Below the pieces are notes generated by a model. The model had not been told where the DNA came from. It searched no databases and was given only the letters and a program-made list of their open reading frames with translations. Source: Lachnospiraceae bacterium UBA7481 (GTDB lineage: Bacteria; Bacillota; Clostridia; Lachnospirales; Lachnospiraceae). From it: 38,462 bases of DNA. Every line of letters starts with the position of its first letter. The first letter of the stretch is position 1. Shown in pieces: positions 1 to 8,036 of this stretch. A program made the translations under genes and the position numbers. The DNA is taken from positions 1-38,462 of the forward strand of contig DLOP01000096.1 of NCBI GenBank assembly GCA_002478505.1, written 5' to 3'.

Positions 1-24
1 GCAGCGTTTTTCATTTCTATTTAA

Positions 25-43
25 GTCGCAGCAAAGCTGCGAC
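25..43 (+). other. Hairpin in the thrH leader
   Basis: An 8-bp perfect stem (GTCGCAGC / GCTGCGAC) with an AAA loop lies about 30 bases before the thrH start. It has no T-run after it, so it is not a typical terminator. The bases before it (1-19) resemble the 3' arm and T-run of the flotillin terminator at 37995-38013, so the window probably opens inside the terminator of an unseen upstream gene. Confidence 0.5.
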
Positions 44-60
44 ATGGAGGATTAGTATGA
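41..60 (+). repeat. 20-bp leader motif, copy 1
   Basis: The 20 bases beginning GACATGGAGGATT match 5311-5330 at 18 of 20 positions. Both copies end 15-17 bases before a start codon (thrH and the GNAT gene), and both contain a GGAGG core that could act as an upstream ribosome-binding or standby site. Function is unknown. Confidence 0.5.
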
Positions 61-75
61 AGGGAGCGAAAAAGA

Positions 76-678
76 ATGGATATTGTATGTTTGGATCTTG
101 AAGGTGTGCTAGTACCGGAAATCTGGATTGCCTTTGCAAAGGAATGCGGTATACCGGAATTGGAGAGGACCACGAGGGATGAGCCGGATTATGATAAATT
201 GATGAAATTCAGAATTGGGATTTTGAAAGAACATGGACTGGGACTGAAGGAGATTCAGGATACGATTGCAAAGATCGACCCGCTGCCCGGCGCGAAAGAA
301 TTTCTGGATGAGCTGCGCTCCTTCTGTCAGGTTATTATTATCAGCGATACTTTTTCCCAATTTGCAGGACCGTTGATGAAGAAGCTGGGTTATCCTACGA
401 TCTTTTGCAATTCTTTGGAAGTTTCGGAAAATGGAGAGATCACAGGATTTAAAATGCGCTGTGAGAAGTCTAAGTTAACAACTGTAAAGGCATTACAGTC
501 GATCGGATATGATACCATTGCCGCAGGCGACAGCCATAATGATCTCGGCATGATACTTGCAAGCAAGGCGGGATTTTTATTCCGAAGCACCGAACAGATC
601 AAAGCGGATTATCCGCAGCTGCCGGCATTTGAGTCCTATGATGATTTTCTGACGGCGATACGGGAAGCGGTGAAATAA
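76..678 (+). CDS. thrH: ThrH-type phosphoserine phosphatase / homoserine phosphotransferase (HAD family)
   Basis: A cytoplasmic HAD-superfamily phosphatase of 200 residues, the usual ThrH length. HAD motif I is DLEGVLVPE with the nucleophile Asp7 and the family-typical Glu9. Motif II is ISDTFS near residue 94, and motif IV is AAGDSHND near residue 150. ThrH enzymes dephosphorylate phosphoserine and can transfer phosphate to homoserine, which links serine and threonine synthesis. The start is supported by a purine-rich GGGAGCG tract. The stop codon overlaps the next ATG by one base (TAATG), so the two genes are probably translationally coupled. Family assignment is by recognition; the homoserine activity is inferred from the family. 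Confidence 0.9.
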   Translation: MDIVCLDLEGVLVPEIWIAFAKECGIPELERTTRDEPDYDKLMKFRIGILKEHGLGLKEIQDTIAKIDPLPGAKEFLDELRSFCQVIIISDTFSQFAGPLMKKLGYPTIFCNSLEVSENGEITGFKMRCEKSKLTTVKALQSIGYDTIAAGDSHNDLGMILASKAGFLFRSTEQIKADYPQLPAFESYDDFLTAIREAVK

Positions 679-1223
679 TGGAACTTTATAATGGAAGACC
701 TGAAGATACACAAGGTCGGCTTCCAAGGGAAGTCAGGACCTATGATTTTCTTGATCACCTTGGAATAGAATACAAAAGAACTGATCACGAGCCGGCAGAT
801 AATATGGAAGCCTGTAATGAGATCGATGGGATTCTTGGTGTACTGATCTGCAAGAATCTCTTTCTTTGCAACAGGAAAAAAACAGACTTTTATCTGCTTA
901 TGATGCCGGGAGATAAAAAATTTAAGACCAAGGAACTTTCGAGTCAGATCAATTCCGCAAGGCTGTCTTTTGCAGACCCGGAGGATATGCTGAAATATCT
1001 TGACATTGAACCGGGGGCTGTCAGCATCATGGGGCTTATGAATGACAAGGATCATGTGGTTCAGCTACTGATCGATGAGGATGTGCTGGAAGGAGAATAT
1101 CTCGGATGCCATCCCTGTGTATGTACGTCCAGCCTGAAAATCAGGACAAGCGATATTATAAAAACGTTTCTGCCCGCAACAGAACATGAGTATAAAGTCG
1201 TACATCTGGTGGGAGAGGACTAA
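678..1223 (+). CDS. YbaK/ProX-type prolyl-tRNA deacylase domain protein
   Basis: A 181-residue protein of the YbaK / prolyl-tRNA-synthetase-associated domain family (ProX/PrdX-like). Free-standing members hydrolyse Ala or Cys mischarged on tRNA-Pro and so proofread translation in the cytoplasm. The N-terminal YDFLDHLGIEYKRTDHEPA, the central LMMPGDKKFKTKELS and the GAVSIMGLMNDKDHVVQLLID segment fit the PrdX type. The gene overlaps thrH by one base and is followed by about 400 bp without a gene, so it ends the transcription unit. The substrate specificity is an inference from the family. Confidence 0.8.
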   Translation: MELYNGRPEDTQGRLPREVRTYDFLDHLGIEYKRTDHEPADNMEACNEIDGILGVLICKNLFLCNRKKTDFYLLMMPGDKKFKTKELSSQINSARLSFADPEDMLKYLDIEPGAVSIMGLMNDKDHVVQLLIDEDVLEGEYLGCHPCVCTSSLKIRTSDIIKTFLPATEHEYKVVHLVGED

Positions 1224-1319
1224 ATGATAAAGTTTTTCCCGTTAACAGACTTTAATTTTTAAAATCTTTACGAAAAATGTTTATTTGGTAGTAATCATAA
1301 AATCTTAAAAAAGAAAATC

Positions 1320-1440
1320 TTGCTTTCTTTATATGGTCATGTTATAGTAAATATACATTTTATGTCGTATCATATCGTTTGATCTTATGAATACGATATC
1401 TGATTTCCGGGATCCGGAAAATGCAGGAGCGGATCGCTCC
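1320..1440 (+). promoter_or_regulatory. Candidate promoter and structured leader upstream of the Rpn-type gene
   Basis: The 1224-1623 stretch holds no convincing gene. A sigma-A-like promoter is visible: -35 TTGCTT (1320-1325), 17-bp spacer, -10 TATAGT (1343-1348). The leader then contains two perfect hairpins, TTTCCGG-GAT-CCGGAAA (1404-1420) and GGAGCG-GAT-CGCTCC (1426-1440), which share the GAT loop. A leader of about 270 nt follows before the AAAGGAG at 1612-1620. A structured or regulatory leader is an inference. Confidence 0.45.
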
Positions 1441-1623
1441 ATAAATATCAAATGAGCTAGTTGGCAATAGGCAGGAAATTTTGAATGAAGCTGTTCGGGG
1501 TTTGAATTCGTATTGCACCATTTTTGATGTGACGAATGGAATGGCAAGAAGGATTCCTGCCGGTACAGACGCTGTGCAGCCAAAACTGCCAGCGGTTAGC
1601 GTCAGAAAACGAAAGGAGATTCT

Positions 1624-2712
1624 ATGGCAAAAGAAAAACCGACACTTATCAACAATCCAAAGCTTAGGGACAGTAGCAGCAAGCTGATCTTTGGCAATAA
1701 CATTCTCTGTTCGCAGTTTTTAAGGGATTATGCGGATATGGAAATCCTGCGGCACATCCAGCCGGAGGATATTGAGGACGTATCTGAGCGTTATGTGCCG
1801 CTTTACAGTACGGAGCGGGACAGTGATACCGTAAAGAAGGTGAATATTGCCAGATATGTACGTCAGGAAGAAGGCGATAATCCGCTTGAATTGCCGCTTT
1901 ATATTGTTTCCTTGGTTGAACATAAGACAAAAGTAGAGTATAATGTAGCCATGCAGATACTCCGGTATATGATCCATATCTGGGAAGATTATGAGAAAGA
2001 GATGGAGAAAAAGTATCCTCATATTAGCGCCAGAAAGGATTTTAGATATCCGCCGATCCTTCCGATCGTATATTATGAGGGAAGGGGAAAGTGGACGGCC
2101 CCCATGGATCTGGCGGACCGGATATTATGTAGGGAACTGTTAGGGGAATATCTGCCGCATTTTAAGTATCAGATGGTAGGGCTTCATGATTACAGCAATG
2201 AAGAACTGTTGGCAAAAGGCGACGAGATATCGCTTGCGATGCTAATCAACAAGATTAGGTGTGTGGAAGACATGGAGGCGTTTATAAGCCTTCCGGATGA
2301 GCAGGTGGAAAGTATCCTGAAGGATACGCCGGAATACCTTCTGGACATTATGGAGAAGCTGCTGCGCGCCCTGCTCTACAGCATGAATCTGGAAGAGGAT
2401 GAGACGGAAACTGCAGTGTCAAAGATTAAGGAGCGGAAGATGGGAAGATTATTTGAGGATGTGACATTTGATTTTCAGGCAGAGAAGAGAAAAGCGCGTG
2501 AGGAAGCAAGACGTGAGGGTTTAGAAGAAGGTAGAGAAGAAGGCAGAAAAGAGGGTTGGGAACAGGCGCAGAAAGAATTGGCAGTTACCAGAAGGATTGC
2601 TAAATTGTCGAAGCAGTATTCTGATACCGAGATCATGGAAGAAATTATGAAGGAATTTACTTTAACAAAAGAAGAAGCGGAGAAAGCCGTAAGGCAGGTA
2701 TTTGAAGATTAG
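1624..2712 (+). CDS. Rpn family recombination-promoting nuclease / putative transposase
   Basis: A 362-residue protein of the Rpn (YhgA-like, PD-(D/E)XK nuclease) family. The N-terminal half has the typical conserved blocks: FLRDYADMEILRHIQPEDIE, LYIVSLVEHKT near residue 100 (probable core strand with a Glu and Lys) and ILPIVYYEGRGKWTAP near residue 147. The C-terminus, from about residue 280, is a charged coiled coil rich in EEGREEGRKEG, as in other family members. Rpn proteins promote RecA-independent recombination and have DNA endonuclease activity. The gene stands alone, with its own leader upstream and a terminator at 2780. AAAGGAG sits before the ATG. The catalytic state was not verified. 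Confidence 0.8.
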   Translation: MAKEKPTLINNPKLRDSSSKLIFGNNILCSQFLRDYADMEILRHIQPEDIEDVSERYVPLYSTERDSDTVKKVNIARYVRQEEGDNPLELPLYIVSLVEHKTKVEYNVAMQILRYMIHIWEDYEKEMEKKYPHISARKDFRYPPILPIVYYEGRGKWTAPMDLADRILCRELLGEYLPHFKYQMVGLHDYSNEELLAKGDEISLAMLINKIRCVEDMEAFISLPDEQVESILKDTPEYLLDIMEKLLRALLYSMNLEEDETETAVSKIKERKMGRLFEDVTFDFQAEKRKAREEARREGLEEGREEGRKEGWEQAQKELAVTRRIAKLSKQYSDTEIMEEIMKEFTLTKEEAEKAVRQVFED

Positions 2713-2779
2713 GCGGCATGATATAGTCAAAAGAGAAGCTGTGAAAAACGTAAGAATAATAAAAGAATAAAAAAGTATT

Positions 2780-2824
2780 ACTCCCAATAAAAGATATATG
2801 GTGGTCTTATATTGGGAGTTTTAA
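2780..2824 (+). terminator. Intrinsic terminator after the Rpn-type gene
   Basis: The 9-bp stem ACTCCCAAT (2780-2788) / ATTGGGAGT (2811-2819) is followed by TTTTAAT. It lies between convergent genes and could act in both directions. Confidence 0.65.
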
Positions 2825-2866
2825 TATATTTAGGAAAAACAAGGCGTCTTCTATTAGGGAAGTTTC

Positions 2867-3688
2867 TTATAGGGAACGCAGCAGGTCGCCTAACAGCGGC
2901 TCAAACTTTACTCCATACCAGTGATCGGGGTCTTCCGCCGTATATTCTATACATGCTAACGTATAGTCAGCTGCAATCTTAGCTGCTTCATAGGGGGTGT
3001 GCCCCTTCATGAAAGCGCCTGTAAATGCGGAGGAATAGACGTCGCCCGTACCGTGGCTGCTGTGCGGTGACTTATGGTGTTTATAGTATTCTTTTGTGTC
3101 CTTAGTGGCAACGATGACGCCGGTGGTGTCAGCAGAATAAGAAACGCCGGTCAGGATGATGGTAGCAGCCGTTAGTTTTCTAAGTTGATCCAGCACATGG
3201 TCAATGTACGGTTCATCATAAGTTTCCTTATATTCTGTATTTGTCATAAAGCAGCTTTCTGTCAGATTGGGCAGAATATAATCTGCTTCTTTGCAAAGAC
3301 CAGCCATTTCTGCGGCAAACGCTTCGTCAAATCCCGGATAGAGCTTGCCATTGTCCGCCATGGCGGGATCGACGATCAGGCTGCAGTCCTTAGAGGCAAC
3401 GGAGTGAAAGATATTTTTGACGTACTCGATCTGGCGGCTGCTTCCAAGATACCCCGTATAGATTGCATCAAATGTAAATTTCTTTTTTTCCCAATGTTTT
3501 AAAATTTCCGGCATATCTTCTGTCAGATCCCGAAAGGTAAAATCGTGAAACATAGTATGTGTTGACAACACTGCGGAGGGAAGAATGGCAGTTTCCAGGC
3601 CGCAGGCGGATAAGATGGGAAGCGCAACAGTTAAGGAGCACTGTCCGACACAGGAAATATCCTGCACAGTTAAAATTCTATGATACAT
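2867..3688 (-). CDS. pdxY: Pyridoxamine/pyridoxal kinase (PdxY-like, ribokinase fold)
   Basis: A cytoplasmic kinase that phosphorylates pyridoxal, pyridoxamine or pyridoxine to the 5'-phosphate in vitamin B6 salvage. Family signatures are the N-terminal RILTVQDISCVGQCSLTVALP, the central IYTGYLGSS and VDPAMADNGKLY, and the C-terminal SSHGTGDVYSSAFTGAF holding the anion hole and catalytic Asp. The start preferred here is the second ATG (MYHRILTVQ), about 9-10 bases after GGAAGG; the upstream ATG (MIIMYH) would sit almost on that SD. It is divergent from a MocR/PdxR-type regulator, the classic arrangement for PLP-responsive control of B6 genes. Confidence 0.88.
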   Translation of the reverse strand: MYHRILTVQDISCVGQCSLTVALPILSACGLETAILPSAVLSTHTMFHDFTFRDLTEDMPEILKHWEKKKFTFDAIYTGYLGSSRQIEYVKNIFHSVASKDCSLIVDPAMADNGKLYPGFDEAFAAEMAGLCKEADYILPNLTESCFMTNTEYKETYDEPYIDHVLDQLRKLTAATIILTGVSYSADTTGVIVATKDTKEYYKHHKSPHSSHGTGDVYSSAFTGAFMKGHTPYEAAKIAADYTLACIEYTAEDPDHWYGVKFEPLLGDLLRSL

Positions 3689-3752
3689 TATGATCATTCC
3701 TTCCTTTTTTATTTTTTGTCCAATATTGATTTTATGCTTATTTCGGTATATT

Positions 3753-3815
3753 ATAAGGCTAGACTGAACCCATTGATATACTCAATTTAATAATAAATAA
3801 TAAGGTCAGTTAGAA
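3753..3815. promoter_or_regulatory. Direct repeats in the pdxY/mocR divergent region, possible MocR operator
   Basis: ATAAGGCTAGACTGAA (3753-3768) and ATAAGGTCAGTTAGAA (3800-3815) share the pattern ATAAGGnnAGnnnGAA and start 47 bp apart. The first copy adjoins a minus-strand TATAAT that fits a -10 for the kinase gene. MocR/PdxR regulators commonly bind spaced direct repeats in such divergent regions, so these are candidate operators. This is a visual match only. Confidence 0.4.
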
Positions 3816-3906
3816 ATAAGATTGTAATAAAAAAGATAATATAAATGATATAAAATAAGTTTGAATATAAAAAGGCAGAGAACGCCAAAAGAAAGGATAA
3901 GACGAT

Positions 3907-5295
3907 ATGCTTACCTATTCATTTGCAGAGATCGGGTCGGATACGCTGTATCATTATTTATATGAATGCATAAAAAAGGATATTATAACGGAACATTTAA
4001 AGGAAGGGGAAAGGCTGCCTTCCAAAAGGAGCTTTGCGGAAAATCTGGGGGTCAGCGTTATTACTGTGGAAAATGCTTATGCGCAGCTAATGGCGGAGGG
4101 ATATATTTATTCCGTTCCGCAAAAAGGATTTTTTGTGGAGAAGCTGCCGGATAGAATTTTACCGGGCGATGGGAAAGAGTCCGTATCGGAAGAGACGGCG
4201 GATCCGGTTCCCGTTGTGGATTTTTCCAGCAGCCGGAACCATCCGGATAGCTTTCCTTTTTCCGTTTGGACAAAATTAAACAGGGAGATCATGGCGCGTG
4301 ATAAGTACGCGTTGATGACGCCTTCTCCCGCCAACGGCGTTTATGCATTACGTTTGGCTATATGCCAGCACTTGGCGGATTTTCGTGGAATGAAGGTAGA
4401 TCCGTCCCGTATCATTATCGGAGCCGGAACGGAATATCTTTACAGTCTGCTGATACAGCTTCTGGGATATGATAAGGTTTATGCGGTGGAAGATCCGGGA
4501 TATAAAAAGCTTTACCGGATCTATGGAAGCAATCATGTGGCTTGTCGTGCGATTCCCATGGATGGGAAAGGAATCCATATGGAGCGGCTGCGGGCATCGG
4601 ATACGGATGTGCTTCATATTGCACCGGCACATCATTTTCCTACGGGAATCGTTACGCCTATCGGAAGACGTTATGAACTATTAAGCTGGGCGGCGGGTTC
4701 TGAGCGGCGGTATATCATAGAAGATGATTTTGATTCGGAGTTCCGTATGGTGGGGAAGTCCATTCCAATGCTGCAGAGTATTGACGTACAGGAAAAGGTC
4801 ATTTATATGAATACATTTTCCAAGAGCCTTACCGCTACGATCCGTATCAGTTATATGGTATTACCGCCGCATCTGGCGGTACGGTTTCATGAGAAGCTGG
4901 GGTTTTATGCCTGCACCGTGTCTACCTTTGAGCAGCTTACCCTGGCGGAGTTTATTGCCGGCGGATATTACGAACGGCATATCAACCGTATGCGCACCTA
5001 TTATAAGAATCTTCAAAAGCGGCTGCTGGAAACCGTTAGGAACGGACCGTATGCTTCGCGGGTGCGGATTGCGGAGGAAGAGGCGGGGCTGCATTTTCTT
5101 TTGACGGTTGACACTTGCCTTACCGATGAGGAGATTACAAAAAAAGCCATGGAGGGAGGATACCGGGTGTTGATGCTGTCAGAATGTTATATGGAGGACA
5201 AAGCGCCCGATACACATACGCTTGTCATCAATTTTTCCGGAATGTCGGAAAACGGTCTTGACAGAATCAATGACCTGCTTAGAAGAATATTATAA
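3907..5295 (+). CDS. MocR/PdxR family regulator (GntR HTH fused to an aminotransferase-like domain)
   Basis: A 462-residue transcription factor of the MocR subfamily. Residues ~10-78 form a GntR winged helix (GERLPSKRSFAENLGVSVIT, then a wing ending GYIYSVPQKGFFV). Residues ~105-460 form a class I aminotransferase-like domain with the PLP-binding lysine in NTFSKSLTA (Lys306) and an IEDDFDSEFR motif. These proteins sense PLP and usually do not transaminate. Divergence from the pyridoxamine kinase suggests a PdxR role in B6 homeostasis. AAAGGAT lies just upstream of the ATG. The regulatory target is inferred from gene order. Confidence 0.88.
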   Translation: MLTYSFAEIGSDTLYHYLYECIKKDIITEHLKEGERLPSKRSFAENLGVSVITVENAYAQLMAEGYIYSVPQKGFFVEKLPDRILPGDGKESVSEETADPVPVVDFSSSRNHPDSFPFSVWTKLNREIMARDKYALMTPSPANGVYALRLAICQHLADFRGMKVDPSRIIIGAGTEYLYSLLIQLLGYDKVYAVEDPGYKKLYRIYGSNHVACRAIPMDGKGIHMERLRASDTDVLHIAPAHHFPTGIVTPIGRRYELLSWAAGSERRYIIEDDFDSEFRMVGKSIPMLQSIDVQEKVIYMNTFSKSLTATIRISYMVLPPHLAVRFHEKLGFYACTVSTFEQLTLAEFIAGGYYERHINRMRTYYKNLQKRLLETVRNGPYASRVRIAEEEAGLHFLLTVDTCLTDEEITKKAMEGGYRVLMLSECYMEDKAPDTHTLVINFSGMSENGLDRINDLLRRIL

Positions 5296-5310
5296 GATAA
5301 AAACGGCTCT

Positions 5311-5330
5311 GACATGGAGGATTCGTATAA
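5311..5330 (+). repeat. 20-bp leader motif, copy 2
   Basis: Matches 41-60 at 18 of 20 positions and lies at the same distance from the start codon of the following gene. A separate AAAGGAGAACGGAG follows it closer to the start. Its purpose is unknown. Confidence 0.5.
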
Positions 5331-5347
5331 AAAGGAGAACGGAGTAA

Positions 5348-5989
5348 ATGGCGGAAATATTTTTAAAACCAATGAATACCAAGGAAATTACCCAAATCTA
5401 TGAGTCCAGAATGAGGTATGATTTTCCGGTACAGGAATTAAAACCGTTGGAAAATATAATAGAAATGATGGAACGGGGTGTGTATGAAAGCCTGTCTGTC
5501 AACGATGGTAATGAGCAGGTCGGATATGCACTTGTTCTGCTGGTAAAGGAAAGTCCCTACGGATTGCTTGATTATCTTGGGATATTTCCGAAAGCAAGAA
5601 ACCGGGGTTATGGCGGTGGTGTATTATCCGCGCTGGCAGAACATTACCGGGACAGGACACTGATGATTGAAAGCGAGCATCCCGGGGATGCGCCGGATGA
5701 GCGGATGGCGGAAAGAAGGCTGTGTTTTTACCGGCGTAATGGAGCTGTGGATACCGGTGTGGAGAGTATGGTCTATGGCGCGCATTATATCAATTTTATT
5801 CTTTTGTGTGGAAATGGCACGACAGGGGAGAATGCCGGGTCAGTCGGTGTATCAACGGTTCAGGCGATGCCGTCAAATGCGGAGATTAAAGAGATTCTGG
5901 AAGGGCTGTATCGGGAGATGATCCCAGACAAGGAGAAAAGAAAAAAATATCTGCGGTTTTGGAGTGGAGAGGACAGGATTAATGTCTAA
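5348..5989 (+). CDS. GNAT family N-acetyltransferase
   Basis: A 213-residue acetyltransferase-like protein. The acetyl-CoA binding motif A is visible as LGIFPKARNRGYGGGVLSAL (residues ~78-97), preceded by the beta-4 strand LLDYLG and followed by an FYRRNG motif B near residue 128. The C-terminal 60 residues are less typical. The substrate cannot be told from the sequence. The gene follows the MocR gene by 52 bp on the same strand and may be co-transcribed with it. GGAGAACGGAG lies before the ATG. Confidence 0.75.
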   Translation: MAEIFLKPMNTKEITQIYESRMRYDFPVQELKPLENIIEMMERGVYESLSVNDGNEQVGYALVLLVKESPYGLLDYLGIFPKARNRGYGGGVLSALAEHYRDRTLMIESEHPGDAPDERMAERRLCFYRRNGAVDTGVESMVYGAHYINFILLCGNGTTGENAGSVGVSTVQAMPSNAEIKEILEGLYREMIPDKEKRKKYLRFWSGEDRINV

Positions 5990-5997
5990 TTTTTATT

Positions 5998-6038
5998 AAA
6001 AACCGGCAGCCTTGAATATTTCAATGCTGCCGGTTTTA
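5998..6038. terminator. Bidirectional intrinsic terminator
   Basis: The stem AAAACCGGCAGC (5999-6010) / GCTGCCGGTTTT (6026-6037) extends through an inner TTGAA/TTCAA pairing. A-rich and T-rich flanks allow termination of both the GNAT gene (plus) and the epimerase gene (minus), which converge here. Confidence 0.85.
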
Positions 6039-6065
6039 TCAAAGGGAGTAAACCGTAATGCTATT

Positions 6066-7523
6066 TTAATGAATTCCATTAAATTTAACTTTCCAAATCC
6101 TGTTTCCATCCGGCATATTTTCAAGGACTTCACCCTGATTACGTTTTTCCACATTGCCAAAGAACATATAGGGGGAAACTGTGTGCTGCGATGCCTCTTC
6201 CCATTCAGGCAAAGCGTAGTAAAGAGGGCAGAGTTCATTTTTCACGCGGGCAGCAGTCATGTAACTGAACAGCGCGTGTTCAAAGCTGTGCAATGAAGTT
6301 TTCCAATTATGTACTTTGGGGAAGCTGATCACAGGCTTGTTGTCCTTACCGCTTACCATATGCCATATCTCGCCATGCTTATGGTCTGTCATGATATCCC
6401 GCCAGTATTTATGAGTATTGTTAAGATATTGATAATAGGACGGATCGTGTATTGACAGAATTTCCGCCGCCTGATCAAGCTCTGCAAGAATCCACCACTC
6501 TTTATCGGTATCAAGAGTTCCATCGGCGTTAATGCGCCTTGCCCAGGAGCCTGTCTCTTCAATATAGGCATCATTAAGGATTTTTTCAATTTTCGGACGT
6601 GCAAAATCAATATAGAACGGATCTCCCAGCATTTCTCCTATTTTTAATATTACCCAGAAGGTTTTTACAGAATGTCCAAAATCGGTGTGATCCGTACCCA
6701 GAGCCATATGGTTGGACGTATCGGCAGTACCCCAGAAAAATTTATATTTTTCACTGTAAAACTGCGTAATAAGAATATCAGCAATTTTCTTCATGTCTTT
6801 TTTCCAAACGCTTCTATACGGTTCGGGCAGGCTTGGCGTAATCATCAGCATATATGCGTAAAGCTGGTCGAGTTGCGCGACAATCTGAATTTCGGAGTTT
6901 TTTTCACGTTTTGGTAGCCATGTCAGATAGCCTTTGTCGTCATCCATATAATTGTTGAAAATGTAATCCTTGATCTGGATGATCCTGTGCATGATCCCCA
7001 CATCATGGGTAAGAAAATAGTACATTCCCAATCCGGTGATGCCATAGGCCAGATCCTGACTTGTGCGGAGGTTGCGCTTCGAATCCCAATGTCCTGTAGC
7101 TTTATCCTTCGTCACAAACATTCCGTAATTTCCATCAATAGCGTCAACAAGAGCAAGCGCGCCTTTACGACAAAGTTCGAGATAATGTTTCTTACCCGTC
7201 ATATGAAAGGCAATTCCGTAGGCGTAAGTCTGGCGGGAGTGTGCGCGTACAAAATTATAATCTGTCTTGATCAGTCCTGACATATTCGGATCTGCTGCCG
7301 CAGCCGTAAATTCTTCCGGCCATTGATTTTTATCCTTCGGCAGTTTTTCACCTGTGTTCGTCCTGTAAGTAGGGAAAAGACCGTCGTCCAATTCATATGC
7401 TTCAGGTCTGTCCCAAAATTTCATCAAGTCAATTTGTAGGTGATCTTTCCAAAATTCCTTATCAAAAGCATTGTCAATAAGATTCTTAATATCTTCCGGT
7501 TTTTCCGGAGTAAATGACTTCAT
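6066..7523 (-). CDS. AGE family (N-acylglucosamine 2-epimerase-like) epimerase/isomerase
   Basis: A 485-residue protein with the sequence character of an (alpha/alpha)6-barrel sugar epimerase: FVRAHSRQTYAYGIAFHMTG, LRTSQDLAYGITGLGMYYFL, MALGTDHTDFGHSVKTFWVI and WWILAELDQAAEILS. Family members interconvert glucose/mannose or N-acetyl hexosamine isomers, or epimerise the reducing end of disaccharides. Length is somewhat above the usual ~400 residues. It is monocistronic, with a strong promoter at 7642-7670 (minus strand), AAAGGAG before the ATG and a terminator at 5998-6038. The exact sugar substrate is unknown. A role in carbohydrate use fits the xylosidase further downstream but is only inference. 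Confidence 0.75.
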   Translation of the reverse strand: MKSFTPEKPEDIKNLIDNAFDKEFWKDHLQIDLMKFWDRPEAYELDDGLFPTYRTNTGEKLPKDKNQWPEEFTAAAADPNMSGLIKTDYNFVRAHSRQTYAYGIAFHMTGKKHYLELCRKGALALVDAIDGNYGMFVTKDKATGHWDSKRNLRTSQDLAYGITGLGMYYFLTHDVGIMHRIIQIKDYIFNNYMDDDKGYLTWLPKREKNSEIQIVAQLDQLYAYMLMITPSLPEPYRSVWKKDMKKIADILITQFYSEKYKFFWGTADTSNHMALGTDHTDFGHSVKTFWVILKIGEMLGDPFYIDFARPKIEKILNDAYIEETGSWARRINADGTLDTDKEWWILAELDQAAEILSIHDPSYYQYLNNTHKYWRDIMTDHKHGEIWHMVSGKDNKPVISFPKVHNWKTSLHSFEHALFSYMTAARVKNELCPLYYALPEWEEASQHTVSPYMFFGNVEKRNQGEVLENMPDGNRIWKVKFNGIH

Positions 7524-7641
7524 GTTGATTATCTCCTTTATAATTTATTTGATCCTTTTAAATAATTATGTATAAATGACGTAAATACATTAATTTTTAA
7601 ATACTAATACATAAAAAATTAATATAAAAGATCATATTCAA

Positions 7642-7670
7642 AGTATATATTTTAATATTAATATTGTCAA
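7642..7670 (-). promoter_or_regulatory. Promoter of the AGE epimerase gene
   Basis: On the minus strand, a consensus -35 TTGACA (7670-7665), a 17-bp AT-rich spacer and -10 TATACT (7647-7642). The leader to the ATG at 7523 is about 115 nt. This is a close match to the sigma-A consensus. Confidence 0.75.
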
Positions 7671-7808
7671 TTTGTTTTATGTACTTTATTAATGTTTTTT
7701 AAATATTTGGACTTTCCTTTATTTAATGAATTATTATTGATTTTATGGTAATCAAACGCTTACACGGAAAAGGCACTAAAGCGTATTTTAGAAAAAAAGG
7801 AAGATGAC

Positions 7809-7837
7809 TTGCAAATCAAAGGAATGTCTGGTATGAT
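7809..7837 (+). promoter_or_regulatory. Promoter of the tRNA-Arg gene
   Basis: -35 TTGCAA (7809-7814), 17-bp spacer and -10 TATGAT (7832-7837), about 37 bases before the tRNA 5' end. Confidence 0.65.
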
Positions 7838-7873
7838 GTGTTAGGAAAACGGATACATCCGTTAGAAATGTCA

Positions 7874-7945
7874 GTTGGTGTAGCACAGTGGATAGTGCAG
7901 CCGCCTCCTAAGCGGAAGATCGGGTGTTCGAGTCACCTCACCAAC
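7874..7945 (+). tRNA. tRNA-Arg (anticodon CCT)
   Basis: A full cloverleaf is readable: acceptor stem GTTGGTG / CACCAAC, D-stem GCAC/GTGC, anticodon loop CTCCTAA with CCT at 7907-7909, and T-arm GGGTG-TTCGAGT-CACCT. The 3' CCA is not encoded. It decodes AGG arginine codons. The first anticodon-stem pair looks mismatched (G-A). The 3' half, including the T-arm and terminator, is duplicated at 8899-8950. Confidence 0.95.
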
Positions 7946-7966
7946 GTTGAAGGAAGCATTGAAACC
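7915..7966 (+). repeat. 52-bp direct repeat copy 1 (tRNA-Arg 3' half plus flank)
   Basis: This stretch runs from the 3' side of the tRNA anticodon arm into the terminator stem. It is matched at 50 of 52 positions by 8899-8950, and weaker similarity continues through the terminator hairpin. The two copies start 984 bp apart and enclose only the MerR-type gene, as attL/attR-like repeats from a tRNA-targeted integration would. Confidence 0.85.
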
Positions 7967-7988
7967 AGAGGTTTTGATGCTTCTTTTT
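7953..7988 (+). terminator. Terminator of the tRNA-Arg gene
   Basis: A hairpin GAAGCATTGAAACC / GGTTTTGATGCTTC, closed through wobble pairs with a short loop, is followed by a TTTTT run. Confidence 0.8.
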
Positions 7989-8005
7989 ATTAAAGTAAAA
8001 AAGTG

Positions 8006-8036
8006 TTGACACTCCTGTAAGGTCAGGGTGTATATT
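8006..8036 (+). promoter_or_regulatory. MerR-type promoter with a 19-bp spacer
   Basis: -35 TTGACA (8006-8011) and -10 TATATT (8031-8036) are separated by 19 bp. The spacer carries the partial dyad CCTG-TAAGGT-CAGG. An overlong spacer with a central dyad is characteristic of promoters untwisted by MerR-family activators, so this promoter is probably autoregulated. A 14-bp palindrome, TAGATTCGAATCTA, follows at 8042-8055. Confidence 0.75.

Noticed and set aside
1481..1687. A 68-codon plus-strand ORF before the Rpn-type gene
   Set aside because: It overlaps the Rpn start in another frame, lacks an SD and has no protein-like pattern; the stretch reads better as a structured leader.
5996..6238. 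An 80-codon minus-strand ORF overlapping the epimerase 3' end
   Set aside because: It runs through the bidirectional terminator and is out of frame with the epimerase; no SD.
7749..7764. A catabolite-responsive or LacI-type operator (TAATCAAACGCTTACA)
   Set aside because: Only one half fits the cre consensus, and it is about 80 bases upstream of the epimerase promoter; too weak to annotate.
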